Source of the DNA: Pelagibacteraceae bacterium AG-426-M19
GTDB taxonomy: Bacteria > Pseudomonadota > Alphaproteobacteria > Pelagibacterales > Pelagibacteraceae
Direction: 5' to 3'
Assembly: GCA_003210025.1 (NCBI GenBank)
Contig: QCNW01000001.1
Span: 149,324-213,323, forward strand
DNA: 64,000 nucleotides
Below are positions 42,477-51,270 of the stretch, piece by piece. Position numbers and translations under genes: made by a program. Positions within the stretch are counted from its first letter, which is position 1; the number at the start of each line of letters is the position of its first letter. Below the pieces are notes generated by a model. The model searched no databases. It worked only from the letters and a program-made list of their open reading frames with translations, and was not told the DNA's origin.

Positions 42477-44627
42477 TTATTTACCTATAGATATTAAGGT
42501 TAAGTCGTCACTTAGCTTTTTGTCCCCAGCAGTATTAATTACACTATTTGATATATCTGATAATTGTTTGCTAGAATCTGTATTAAAATTTTGCTCCATT
42601 ATTTTTAATGATCCCTCTATTCCTATTTCTTCACCTGAGCTATTTAAGCTTTCAGATAAACCATCGGTGAACGCATAAAACCTGTTATTTTCTAACTTAA
42701 CTTTGTGCGTTTTATAGACTGATTTATCCTTTTGAAGTATTACGCCCATAGGTGGTGAATTACTCTCAAATTGTTCATAATTTCCAGACGATGATCTAAT
42801 TAAGGCTGGTTGATGACCTCCATTTACCCATCTTAATTCATCAGTCCTCATATTATATTCTCCCAATATACTGGTAACAAACATTCCTCCTGTTTTAGTT
42901 AAAAACAGATCATTATTCATATGAAACATCATTTCATCTGGATCTACTTGATCTCTGGACATAATTTCAAATAAAGTTGATGCTTTTGCCATTACCATCC
43001 CAGCATGAATTCCTTTCCCGGCAACATCTGCAATAATAAAATAAACACTATCATTATGAGGATAGAAGCTGAAGAAATCTCCAGAAACTTCTCTAGCAGC
43101 AATATTAATTCCGTGCACAGGGTAATTTTCTAAATTCCTCTTTGGTAAAAAGTTTTCTTGAACTTTAACTGCAAGTTTTACTTCATTTGATATTCTATCT
43201 CTCCATACTTTTTTTTCAGCTTCACTAGTTTCTAATTTGCTCATCAATCTATTGTAATAAAGTCCAATTACACCTCCTGCAGTAAAAGGATCTTGTGGAC
43301 CTCTAATAGTTAAGTCACCAGACTCAGACTGTTTTTCTAAAATTGTAATTAAGTCATGTTCTACGGAAGTTGCATTATGCTCAGCAATATTCAAACCTAA
43401 TTCTTCATGCAACGGACTTACTCTTAATGGATAAATGTAATTCAAAATTTTCAATAAAATATATGAACCAAAAAATGAGAATACACCAATTGATACTATT
43501 CCAATAAACTGTACTTTGATTTGTTCTAGTCTAGTTAATCCTGTTCCAAGTATTTCAAGATCGCTAAATAATCCTACTGCAATTGTTCCCCAAACCCCTG
43601 CTGCCAAATGAACTGGTACTGCACCAACAACATCATCTATTTCAAATTTATTTAAAAATTCATTTACAAAAATTGCAACTACTGCTCCTATAATCCCAAC
43701 AAAGATTGAGGTCACTGATGTCATCGAATTACATCCAGCTGTTATTGCAACTAACCCTGCAAGTGGTCCAAGAATTACATAGTAAGGATCTGGTTTTTTA
43801 AATAATGCAAATGAAATTCCTAAACCAGTTAATAATCCAAAAGAAGCAGCAAGAAATGTATTTATTAAAATTAGAGGAACTGCGTCATCCATAGCACCAT
43901 TACTTCCACCATTAAAACCAAACCACCCAAACCATAAAATTAGGGTTCCTAAAACTGCTAAAGGGAAACTTGAGCCAGTGAACTTTCCTTTATTTGCATC
44001 TGAATATTTTCCAATTCTTGGACCTAAAATTAAAACCGCTGATAAAGCAATCCAACCACCAACTGAATGTACGATTGTACTTCCAGCAAAATCTACAAAT
44101 CCTATATCTGTTAACCATCCAGTTGTTTTGACTTGTCCTGTAACAGCAAGCAATTGTCTTGTTGCATCAATATTATTTAAATAACTAGATGACCAAGCCC
44201 AATGACCAACAATTGGATATATAATTCCAGTTGCTATAATTGTAATAATTAAATAACCATTAAATTTCATCCTTTCAGCAACTGCGCCTGATACAATTGT
44301 TGCTGCTGTTGCAACAAACATTGCTTGAAAGACAAAGTAAGTCATGTATTCAGCCTGATCAGTTTTAAAAAAAAATAAATCTGTTCCAAAATAACCATTA
44401 AAACTTTTTCCAAACATCAAGCCAAAGCCAAATAGCCAAAAAATTACTACTGCAAGACCAAAGTCAGCAGCATTTTTAAGAGCAACGTTAATGCTATTTT
44501 TGTGCCTTGAAAGACCTGTTTCCATACACATAAAACCTGCTTGCATAATGAAAACAAGAATTGCACAATCTATAACCCAAAGGGTATCAACAAATGATTT
44601 TACTGACTCCAGATCAACGCTCTCCAT
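42477..44627 (-). CDS. Ammonium transporter fused to a SpoIIE-type PP2C phosphatase
   Basis: The 716-residue protein is a natural fusion. Residues about 1-405 form an Amt channel: start WVIDCAILVFIMQAGFMCME, both pore histidines (FAGSTIVHSVGGW and VPVHLAAGVWGTIA), and FGWFGFNGGSNGAMDD. A soluble linker follows, with a probable coiled coil at 455-490 (KLETSEAEKKVWRDRISNEV). Residues about 490-716 form a PP2C-type serine phosphatase of the SpoIIE/RsbU group, with intact metal motifs: VSGDFFSFYP, IADVAGKGIHAGMVMA, NGGHQPALI, AFTDGLSES and LSDDLTLISI. The likely job is to couple ammonium transport or sensing to dephosphorylation of a STAS protein, such as the one at 45993. It is preceded by pilin genes on the same strand. 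Confidence 0.93.
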   Translation of the reverse strand: MESVDLESVKSFVDTLWVIDCAILVFIMQAGFMCMETGLSRHKNSINVALKNAADFGLAVVIFWLFGFGLMFGKSFNGYFGTDLFFFKTDQAEYMTYFVFQAMFVATAATIVSGAVAERMKFNGYLIITIIATGIIYPIVGHWAWSSSYLNNIDATRQLLAVTGQVKTTGWLTDIGFVDFAGSTIVHSVGGWIALSAVLILGPRIGKYSDANKGKFTGSSFPLAVLGTLILWFGWFGFNGGSNGAMDDAVPLILINTFLAASFGLLTGLGISFALFKKPDPYYVILGPLAGLVAITAGCNSMTSVTSIFVGIIGAVVAIFVNEFLNKFEIDDVVGAVPVHLAAGVWGTIAVGLFSDLEILGTGLTRLEQIKVQFIGIVSIGVFSFFGSYILLKILNYIYPLRVSPLHEELGLNIAEHNATSVEHDLITILEKQSESGDLTIRGPQDPFTAGGVIGLYYNRLMSKLETSEAEKKVWRDRISNEVKLAVKVQENFLPKRNLENYPVHGINIAAREVSGDFFSFYPHNDSVYFIIADVAGKGIHAGMVMAKASTLFEIMSRDQVDPDEMMFHMNNDLFLTKTGGMFVTSILGEYNMRTDELRWVNGGHQPALIRSSSGNYEQFESNSPPMGVILQKDKSVYKTHKVKLENNRFYAFTDGLSESLNSSGEEIGIEGSLKIMEQNFNTDSSKQLSDISNSVINTAGDKKLSDDLTLISIGK

Positions 44628-44690
44628 CTTTTCCTCTAAGTTATTATAAAAAAGTATACATCATAGATAATAGATGCTCAAAATAGGTTA

Positions 44691-44936
44691 TTACTCTTTT
44701 TTCTTCCAAATATAATAGAAAATATAAGGTGAAACACCCGGGACTATCCCAAACCAAAACCACTCATCCCATCTAAAGCTTTTATCTAACATTGGACTTT
44801 TTAACCCATTCCACCATGTTAAATATCCAATCAATATTATCCAAGCTAAACTTATAGTTAAATAAATTTTAACATTTTTTGGTAATCCTCCCGAAAATGC
44901 TACTTTTACTTTTTCTAAAATTTCTTGATAGTTCAT
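44691..44936 (-). CDS. Small membrane protein of unknown function
   Basis: The 81-residue protein has two hydrophobic segments (IYLTISLAWIILIGYLTWW and FWFGIVPGVSPYIFYYIW) joined by a charged, aromatic-rich loop around RWDEWFW. It is 7 bases after a pilin gene and 63 bases before the Amt-phosphatase gene, all on the minus strand. I recognise no family. It may be a pilus accessory protein or part of the ammonium-responsive unit. Confidence 0.72.
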   Translation of the reverse strand: MNYQEILEKVKVAFSGGLPKNVKIYLTISLAWIILIGYLTWWNGLKSPMLDKSFRWDEWFWFGIVPGVSPYIFYYIWKKKE

Positions 44937-44943
44937 GAGATGT

Positions 44944-45357
44944 TTAACAATTAGTTCTTACAAAAGTACCTAGGGCTGTCATAGTAATTTCGCAATTACC
45001 ACCATTTTCTTTTGCAAAAACTTTATAATTTGTTGCATCATTTGAAATACATAATTCATATCCCATTTCACTAGTGATACTATCAGTACCACCTAATAAA
45101 TTAGTTTCTATTGCACTTGATGTGGTGCTTGTTGGATTGCATGAAGTGCCAGTACTATTTGTATAATAAATTCCGTTATCTGAGTAATATTCAGTTTGCC
45201 CCAAAGATATTTGTTGCATAACATTTTCAGCAGATCTTTTTTTAGCTGAACTGACATATCCATTGTAACTAACAATGCCGATAGCAGCTATAATACCAAG
45301 AATAGCAACAACCACCAAAAGCTCAATCAGCGTAAAGCCTGAGCTTTTGGAAGTCAT
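44944..45357 (-). CDS. Type IV pilin-like protein
   Basis: The protein has a short leader ending SSG and then FTLIELLVVVAILGIIAA, the classic prepilin cut site and N-terminal helix with Glu at position 5. I start it at ATG 45357 (137 residues), leaving a 7-residue leader; a TTG 15 bases upstream is in frame. The body has PilE-like features (TEYYSDNGIYYTN) and four cysteines, two pairs near the end. It follows the other pilin gene by 23 bases. It may be a minor or major pilin. The prepilin peptidase is not in the window. Confidence 0.9.
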   Translation of the reverse strand: MTSKSSGFTLIELLVVVAILGIIAAIGIVSYNGYVSSAKKRSAENVMQQISLGQTEYYSDNGIYYTNSTGTSCNPTSTTSSAIETNLLGGTDSITSEMGYELCISNDATNYKVFAKENGGNCEITMTALGTFVRTNC

Positions 45358-45380
45358 AAGATTTTCTTTCAAATTAATGA

Positions 45381-45851
45381 TTACTCAATAGTAATGTCTT
45401 TTGTCACAACGTTTGAAGATGTACCGCAGTCTGAGTCTTCTGTAAAACAAGTTGCTACAGTTACAACTGAGGTGCTCTTAGCGTTAAGATTAACGTAACC
45501 ACCTTTTCCTGTATCTGTACTATCTCTTACAGCTGGATCAGCTGTGACATATGGATTTTTAAAATCTGCAAATGGTCCACCAGTAGCAGTAGCTGCTTTT
45601 ATAACCTCAGATGCATTTCTGCCGCTGCAAGTTAATTTACCGGCCATTGCGTTAGTTTCACCTAAATTACATTTTTGTAATTCTGCTGCAATATATTTAA
45701 CAACATTTGAATGAGTAGATTTTGCTGCTTGTTTTTTAGCTCCTGAAGTGTAGCCAGAGTATGCAACAACACCAACTGCTGCCAAAATACCAATGATAGC
45801 TACAACAACTAATAATTCTATAAGTGTAAATCCTTTATTATTTTTTTTCAT
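45381..45851 (-). CDS. pilA: Type IV pilin, probably major
   Basis: The 156-residue protein has leader MKKNNKG followed by FTLIELLVVVAIIGILAAVG, the standard type IV pilin start with Glu5. Six residues precede the glycine. The body has four cysteines in pairs (KCNLGETN...LTCSG and ATCFTEDSDCG). The start has AGGA at a usual distance. It is the first gene of the pilin-pilin-membrane protein-Amt run and is divergent from the STAS gene, with 141 bases between. It is the best candidate for the main pilin. Confidence 0.88.
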   Translation of the reverse strand: MKKNNKGFTLIELLVVVAIIGILAAVGVVAYSGYTSGAKKQAAKSTHSNVVKYIAAELQKCNLGETNAMAGKLTCSGRNASEVIKAATATGGPFADFKNPYVTADPAVRDSTDTGKGGYVNLNAKSTSVVTVATCFTEDSDCGTSSNVVTKDITIE

Positions 45852-45992
45852 AAGTCATGATCCTATAATTAATAAAAATAAGTGTATACATATAAATTAT
45901 ATCTTTTAAAAGGCAATATCTATACTCGATTAGTATTCAAAATGGGTCATTTTTGTTGATTTAGCAAGGAAATCTAATAAATATTAATAATT

Positions 45993-46292
45993 ATGTCATA
46001 TAAAGTTACTGAGGAAGGTAACATATCAACTGTTCATCTAGACGGTGAAATAGATATGGATGTCACTGAAAAGGCAAAAGAAATTATTATGCCTTTAATT
46101 GAAGCCAAGAAGGAAGTTCATTTAAATCTTAAAGAAGTTCAATACATGGATTCTTCAGGGATATCAGTTTTGATTGAAAGTCACCAAAAAGCAACTGAAC
46201 TTGGAACAAAAGTTGTTCTGAAAGAAATCAGCAAATCAGTTTTAAAAGTAATTATGATGGCAAAACTTGAACAAATTTTGAATTTGGACTGA
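45993..46292 (+). CDS. STAS-domain anti-sigma factor antagonist-like protein
   Basis: The 99-residue protein is a single STAS domain of the SpoIIAA/RsbV group. VQYMDSSGISVLIESHQKA holds the Asp-Ser-Ser-Gly phosphorylation site. In known systems the matching kinase phosphorylates the serine and a PP2C phosphatase removes the phosphate. The kinase-like gene follows by 3 bases and a PP2C fused to Amt is 1.4 kb away, so all three parts of a partner switch are present. Confidence 0.92.
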   Translation: MSYKVTEEGNISTVHLDGEIDMDVTEKAKEIIMPLIEAKKEVHLNLKEVQYMDSSGISVLIESHQKATELGTKVVLKEISKSVLKVIMMAKLEQILNLD

Positions 46293-46295
46293 TAA

Positions 46296-46727
46296 ATGAA
46301 TGTTGCAATAAAATCTATAACTGAACAAAGAGATTTTGTTGTTAGTTCATCAAGTTTAAAAGAAGTTAGATCATTCTCAAGAGAAGTATTTGAAAAAGTA
46401 AATATTAATCAAGATTTAAAAGATGAATTAGTGCTAGCTATAGCAGAAGCAGCACAAAACATTGTTAAACATGCATACCAAGGTGAAGATACTGATGATA
46501 AAATGGAGATTAAAATCTCATTAGAAAAAGGACATCTTGAAATTGGTTTTTTTGATAAAGGAAGACCAGTTGAAGAAAAAAATGTAAGACACAGAAAAAT
46601 TGATGATATTAAACCAGGTGGATTAGGAACTTTTTTTATTCAACAAATAATGGATGCGGTTGTTTTTAAAGAAGGTGAGAAGCCTTGGATAAATCATTTA
46701 GTATTAACTAAAAATTTAAATTCTTAA
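46296..46727 (+). CDS. RsbW/SpoIIAB-like HATPase (anti-sigma factor type kinase)
   Basis: The 143-residue protein is a GHKL-fold ATPase of the RsbW/SpoIIAB type. It has the N-box LVLAIAEAAQNIVKHAY, the G1 box FFDKGRP and the G2 box GGLGTFFIQQIMDAV. It would bind and phosphorylate the STAS protein next to it and, when free, bind another protein, classically a sigma factor. The convergent PilC gene overlaps by 4 bases at the stop codons. Confidence 0.9.
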   Translation: MNVAIKSITEQRDFVVSSSSLKEVRSFSREVFEKVNINQDLKDELVLAIAEAAQNIVKHAYQGEDTDDKMEIKISLEKGHLEIGFFDKGRPVEEKNVRHRKIDDIKPGGLGTFFIQQIMDAVVFKEGEKPWINHLVLTKNLNS

Positions 46728-47965
46728 CCACCAATAATTGCACCAACATTAAAGATCGGTGAATACATGGCTATCATCAATCCACCAATCATTGTTCCCA
46801 TAAATACAATCATTATTGGTTCAATTAAACTAGACATATTATCTACCGCTGTATCAAATTCCTCTTCATAGTAAGAAGATACAGAAGTAAACATTTCATC
46901 TAAATTTCCTGTTTGTTCACCAACTGAAATTAATTGACTAAATGTTGGAGGAAAAACTGGTTCTTTTAAAAATAATTTTGTAAGAGTGTCTCCTGAAAAA
47001 ACTCCTTTTTTTACATTTTCTAAGGCTTGAGTTACAACGTCATTATTACTAACTTGTTTTGCGATTTCTATACTTTCTAAAAGGTTTACTCCTGCTGCAC
47101 TAAGATTACCCATTATTAATGCAATCCTAGCAATCAATGATTTTAAAATCATATCGCCAAAAACTGGCATTTTTAAAACTCGTTGATGCCACTTATATCT
47201 AATTGCAGGAATTTTAGTTGTTGTATATTTAAATATCACGAAACCTATTATTGATACTATTCCGAGTGTTAGTCCACCAGCGCCTCTCATAAAATTACTT
47301 GCATTCATTATGACAGCTGTTGGAGTGGGTAATGCAACACCCATTCCCTCATACATTTCAGCAAATACTGGAACAACTTTAATTAACATGAACACCATTA
47401 CAGTTATTGCAACGGTAAACATCACCACAGGATAAGTTAATGCACTTTTAATTTTCTTTTTAACTTTTTCTCTTTTTTCTAATGAGTCTACTAATTTTAG
47501 TAGGAAATCATCAAGTTTACCGCTAGCCTCACCAGCTTTAATCAAGTTAATGTAAATATTATCAAATATTTTTGGGTATTTCTCAAAACATTTAGAGAGA
47601 GTTACACCACCTTCAAGACTTTTTCTAACATCCTCTATAATTTCTTTCATAGTTGGATGTTCTATTTGGTCTCTAAGCATCGTTAAAACATTTAAAATTG
47701 GCAAACCTGCCTTTACCATTGTTGCAAATTGCTTGGAGAAGAGCATTACATCCGCAGGAGTGACTTTTTTCTTACCAAAAGAAAAGCCGCTTTTTTTGCC
47801 TTTTTCTTTTTCAGCTTTTTTCTTTTTAAGTTTGGTTAAATTGGTGATGATTATTTTTTGCTCTTTAAGTTTAAAAGAAGCTTCTTCTTGATTTATAGCC
47901 TCTATTTCACCTTCAATATATTTACCTGCTGATATTCCTTTGTAAGAAAAAGTTTCGGCTGACAT
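46724..47965 (-). CDS. pilC: Type IV pilus inner-membrane platform protein PilC
   Basis: The 413-residue protein is a PilC/GspF: an N-terminal cytoplasmic region, two T2SSF repeats (FSKQFATMVKAGLPILNVLT early; LIARIALIMGNLSAAGVNLLESI later) and three membrane helices. The GEASGKLDDFLLKLVDSLEK and GEQTGNLDEMFTSVSSYYEE blocks are the family signatures. Lysine-rich stretches near residues 45-70 are unusual but in a loop. It is in one run with pilB, 3 bases away. Confidence 0.93.
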   Translation of the reverse strand: MSAETFSYKGISAGKYIEGEIEAINQEEASFKLKEQKIIITNLTKLKKKKAEKEKGKKSGFSFGKKKVTPADVMLFSKQFATMVKAGLPILNVLTMLRDQIEHPTMKEIIEDVRKSLEGGVTLSKCFEKYPKIFDNIYINLIKAGEASGKLDDFLLKLVDSLEKREKVKKKIKSALTYPVVMFTVAITVMVFMLIKVVPVFAEMYEGMGVALPTPTAVIMNASNFMRGAGGLTLGIVSIIGFVIFKYTTTKIPAIRYKWHQRVLKMPVFGDMILKSLIARIALIMGNLSAAGVNLLESIEIAKQVSNNDVVTQALENVKKGVFSGDTLTKLFLKEPVFPPTFSQLISVGEQTGNLDEMFTSVSSYYEEEFDTAVDNMSSLIEPIMIVFMGTMIGGLMIAMYSPIFNVGAIIGG

Positions 47966-47968
47966 TTT

Positions 47969-49717
47969 CTACTCCATAGAGAGAACTCTATCATACTCTC
48001 TAAAATTCAGATCACCTGTAAGAATTAACTCTCTTCCCATATCCTGCATTGTTCTAAAACCTTCATTTGAAGCAATTTCTTTAAGCTCAGGTGTAGTTGC
48101 TTTTCTCAGAATTGCTTCTTTAATTGGTTTTGTAACATTTAAAATTTCATAAATACCCATTCTACCTTTGTAACCAGTATCTTTGCATTTAGGACAACCA
48201 CTGCCCTTTTGAACTTTTGCTCTTGAAGCTTGTTCAACTGTAAATCCTAAATCAGCTAAAGCTTTAGGGGTTATATCTTCATCTGGTACTCTACATTCTG
48301 CACAAGTTTTTCTTGCTAATCTTTGTGCCAAAACAAGTGAAACAGCTGCACTAATCAAATAATCAGGTGTCCCCATATTTTGTAATCTTGTAATGGTGCT
48401 TGGTGCATCATTTGTGTGAAGCGTGCTAAATACCAAGTGACCTGTTAAAGCAGCCTTCAATCCAATATCAACTGTTTCTTTATCCCTCATCTCACCAACT
48501 AGAATTATTTCTGGGTCTTGTCTTAAAAATGATCTCAGTGCAGTAGAAAAGTTAAAACCAATATCATCTTTAATTTGAACTTGTCCAACGCCATCCAATT
48601 CATATTCAACAGGATCTTCAGCTGTTAAAATATTAAGGTGAGGTTTAGAAACCTCTTTTAGAATACTATAAAGTGTTGTTGTTTTACCTGATCCAGTAGG
48701 ACCTGTTACAAGAACTAAACCTTGTGTGCCATGAATTGCTTTTCTCAAATTTTTTAAATCGTTTTCTTCAAAGTTAAGCTGTTCTAAACTGATGTCTCCT
48801 GCATCTTTATTTAAAACCCGCATTACTATTCTTTCATTTGTTGCAGTTGGTAAGATCGAAAGACGAAGATCAACAACTTTTCCATCAATTTTAAATGGAA
48901 TTGCTCCATCTTGAGGAAGTCTTCTTTCAGCAATATCTAATTTTCCCATAATCTTAAATCTGGTGACTACAGCTCCATAATTTGAGTGAAGAAATTTTTT
49001 AAAGTGTTCTTGTTCTTGTAAAATTCCGTCTAATCTGTATCTAACTCTTGATGAAAATCGATAAGGTTCAATATGAATATCTGAAACTCCTGATTTAATA
49101 GCTTCTGCAACAACTGCTGTACTAAATTTAATTACTTCAGACTCGTTTTCTATAGCTTCAATATCTTCTTCAGGTGGTTTTTCTAAAACTTCTGCTTGAT
49201 CATCTACATCATAATCAAATGTTTTTGTCTTCTCAGCATTTGTTTGCCTAATATCAGAAATAGTTCTTTCTCCATCTGCAAGCAATTTATCTACGAAGTT
49301 TGAAATATCTGAAACTTTTGCTGCGTGCAGTTCTATATCCATTTTTGTAATTGTTCTTAAATTTCTCATTAAACTTAATTTTGAAATATCAGATATTGCT
49401 ATGTGCAATACTTTTCCCTCAATTTTGAAAGGAGCTATAAAGTTCATATTAATGTAATTAGATGGAAGAACAGCTTTCAATTCATCGGTTACAGCAACTG
49501 TCGATAAATCTACTACGTCTAAGGATTGATCTTTTACTAGAAGATCTAAAATTTTTTCCTCATCAGTTAGATTTAACTCAAATACTGCATCCAACTGAGA
49601 TTTTTCTCCTTCACCAGATATTTTTTTAATCTCAACTAAATCTTTCCCAGAAATAATATCCTGATCAATAAGAATATTAATTAAATTAATCTCAGACTCT
49701 CTACTAATATTTATCAT
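47969..49717 (-). CDS. pilB: Type IV pilus extension ATPase PilB
   Basis: The 582-residue protein is PilB/GspE. It has an N-terminal MshEN-type region, Walker A TGPTGSGKTTTLYSILKEV, the Asp box and Walker B in RQDPEIILVGEMRDKETVD, and the His box TGHLVFSTLHTNDAPS. Four cysteines of the zinc knob are in TCAECRVPD and CPKCKDTGY. It drives pilus assembly from the cytoplasm. The ATG overlaps the secretin stop codon by 1 base. Confidence 0.95.
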   Translation of the reverse strand: MINISRESEINLINILIDQDIISGKDLVEIKKISGEGEKSQLDAVFELNLTDEEKILDLLVKDQSLDVVDLSTVAVTDELKAVLPSNYINMNFIAPFKIEGKVLHIAISDISKLSLMRNLRTITKMDIELHAAKVSDISNFVDKLLADGERTISDIRQTNAEKTKTFDYDVDDQAEVLEKPPEEDIEAIENESEVIKFSTAVVAEAIKSGVSDIHIEPYRFSSRVRYRLDGILQEQEHFKKFLHSNYGAVVTRFKIMGKLDIAERRLPQDGAIPFKIDGKVVDLRLSILPTATNERIVMRVLNKDAGDISLEQLNFEENDLKNLRKAIHGTQGLVLVTGPTGSGKTTTLYSILKEVSKPHLNILTAEDPVEYELDGVGQVQIKDDIGFNFSTALRSFLRQDPEIILVGEMRDKETVDIGLKAALTGHLVFSTLHTNDAPSTITRLQNMGTPDYLISAAVSLVLAQRLARKTCAECRVPDEDITPKALADLGFTVEQASRAKVQKGSGCPKCKDTGYKGRMGIYEILNVTKPIKEAILRKATTPELKEIASNEGFRTMQDMGRELILTGDLNFREYDRVLSME

Positions 49718-51270
49718 TATAAAATTCTTGGTGCTATAAACACTAACAATTCATCTAGGTTATCAGAATTTTCAGTCCCTTTAAAGAGATTACCTATTAC
49801 AGGCATATTACCTATAGCTGGAACTTGATCTTTAGATTTTGATAAAACGTTCTTTTTAATTCCACCAATTACTACTATATCACCATCTGCGACTAATAAT
49901 TTTGTCACAATTTCCATTTTGTTAACTGCTGGTGTATCACCTGCAACTGATCTGTTTGGTGTATCGTTATTAACTTGAATACTTAACAAGACATTTCCAT
50001 CTCCAATAATGCTTGGAGTGACCTCTAATTTAAGAGCTGCTTCTTTGAAAGATACTTGAGATCCCCCACCCTCTCCTGGAGCTTCATAAGGTATTTCCTC
50101 CCCTTGAGTAACTGTTGCAACTTGATTATCTAGCGTGAATACTTTTGGATTAGAAATTGTTTTACCCATTCCCATTCTTTCTAATGCTGTAATTTCTGCT
50201 TTTAAAACACCAGAACCTGTTCTTCTTAATATTCCAATACCGCTTGTTGGATTTGTTATTGCAAAGTTTGCTAAACTGTCTGTTGCATCACCCAGATTAG
50301 CTGCTCCTCCCGGCTCTACTCCAGTTGCACTGCCTGCGCTTCCTCCTGATAGACCACCAGTAACAGTACCTGCTCTATTATAATAACCTCCTAATCTTGT
50401 TCCAAGTGCCTTTTCAAAATCAGAATTTGCTTCAACTATAAAAGCTTCGATTAAAACTTGTTTTGTTCTTATATCTATTTCTTTAATAACTTTATCAACT
50501 ACATCTAAATCTTTCTCTTTTCCTCTTACTATTATTGATCTTGTTGTTGCTTCCTCAGTTATTTGTATTGGTGTATATGAACTGTCGCCTGCTGTTGAAG
50601 TAAACAACTCATCAATGGTCTGTTTAGCTTGTGCTGGAGTTATATAATAAAGTCTGAAAATCTCAGAATATATTGGCTCAACACTATCCTCTAGCTCTAC
50701 TTTCTTTTTAACAGCTTGTGCTCTTTCAGATTTATAAGTCTCTTGTGCTGTTAGTGTTTCAGGAGAATGAACTCTAATTAAATTACTAGCAACATCAACA
50801 TCTGATGCATAATTTTTCATATCTAAAAGTGCTTGAAAAGCTTTGTCCCAAGGAACATCAATTAATTCTGCTGATATTGCTCCTGCAACCTCATCTCCAA
50901 CTAAAACATTTATCTCTCCTATTTTGCCCATCAATTTCATAGTTTCTTTATAGTCTAGGTTTTTAAATTTAAGAGTTACCCGTTGTTTTAATAGTGGATA
51001 GTCATCAGGTATTATTAAGTAATTTCTTTGTGCTTCAGATGATATTTTTTTTCTTTTTCCAAGTTTTTTTGCATCACCTTCAATAGGTTTGGGGCCCATT
51101 TCTAAAGTTTTAGCGATTTCTGATTGTCCACTACTTACAATATCTTTATTTTTTATAAGAGGTGTATTGTGTTTGAATGGTTTGTCATATTTTTTTAAAT
51201 TTTGACAAGCATTTAATGCAACTAATAAAAATAATAATCCAAAATATGTTAATATTTTTTTAATAGTCAT
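49717..51270 (-). CDS. pilQ: Secretin of the type IV pilus (lipoprotein, MshL/PilQ type)
   Basis: The protein forms the outer-membrane channel for the pilus. I start it at ATG 51270 (517 residues); the signal peptide then ends in a lipobox (VALNACQN), so it is likely a lipoprotein. Domains: STN (about 100-175; LKFKNLDYKETMKLMGKIGE), an N1 region (about 200-270), and the secretin domain (VLIEAFIVEANSDFEKALG; ADGDIVVIGGIKKN; QVPAIGNMPVIGNLFKG). It lacks AMIN domains and so resembles MshL/PilN-type secretins more than classic PilQ. The start overlaps the pilP end by 11 bases. Confidence 0.9.
   Translation of the reverse strand: MTIKKILTYFGLLFLLVALNACQNLKKYDKPFKHNTPLIKNKDIVSSGQSEIAKTLEMGPKPIEGDAKKLGKRKKISSEAQRNYLIIPDDYPLLKQRVTLKFKNLDYKETMKLMGKIGEINVLVGDEVAGAISAELIDVPWDKAFQALLDMKNYASDVDVASNLIRVHSPETLTAQETYKSERAQAVKKKVELEDSVEPIYSEIFRLYYITPAQAKQTIDELFTSTAGDSSYTPIQITEEATTRSIIVRGKEKDLDVVDKVIKEIDIRTKQVLIEAFIVEANSDFEKALGTRLGGYYNRAGTVTGGLSGGSAGSATGVEPGGAANLGDATDSLANFAITNPTSGIGILRRTGSGVLKAEITALERMGMGKTISNPKVFTLDNQVATVTQGEEIPYEAPGEGGGSQVSFKEAALKLEVTPSIIGDGNVLLSIQVNNDTPNRSVAGDTPAVNKMEIVTKLLVADGDIVVIGGIKKNVLSKSKDQVPAIGNMPVIGNLFKGTENSDNLDELLVFIAPRIL

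Noticed and set aside
45852..45992. Sigma-54 promoter for the pilin gene
   Set aside because: No GG-N10-GC pattern was found upstream of the pilin start; only a weak sigma-70-like pair (TTGCCT, TATGTA) with an 18-base spacing is present.
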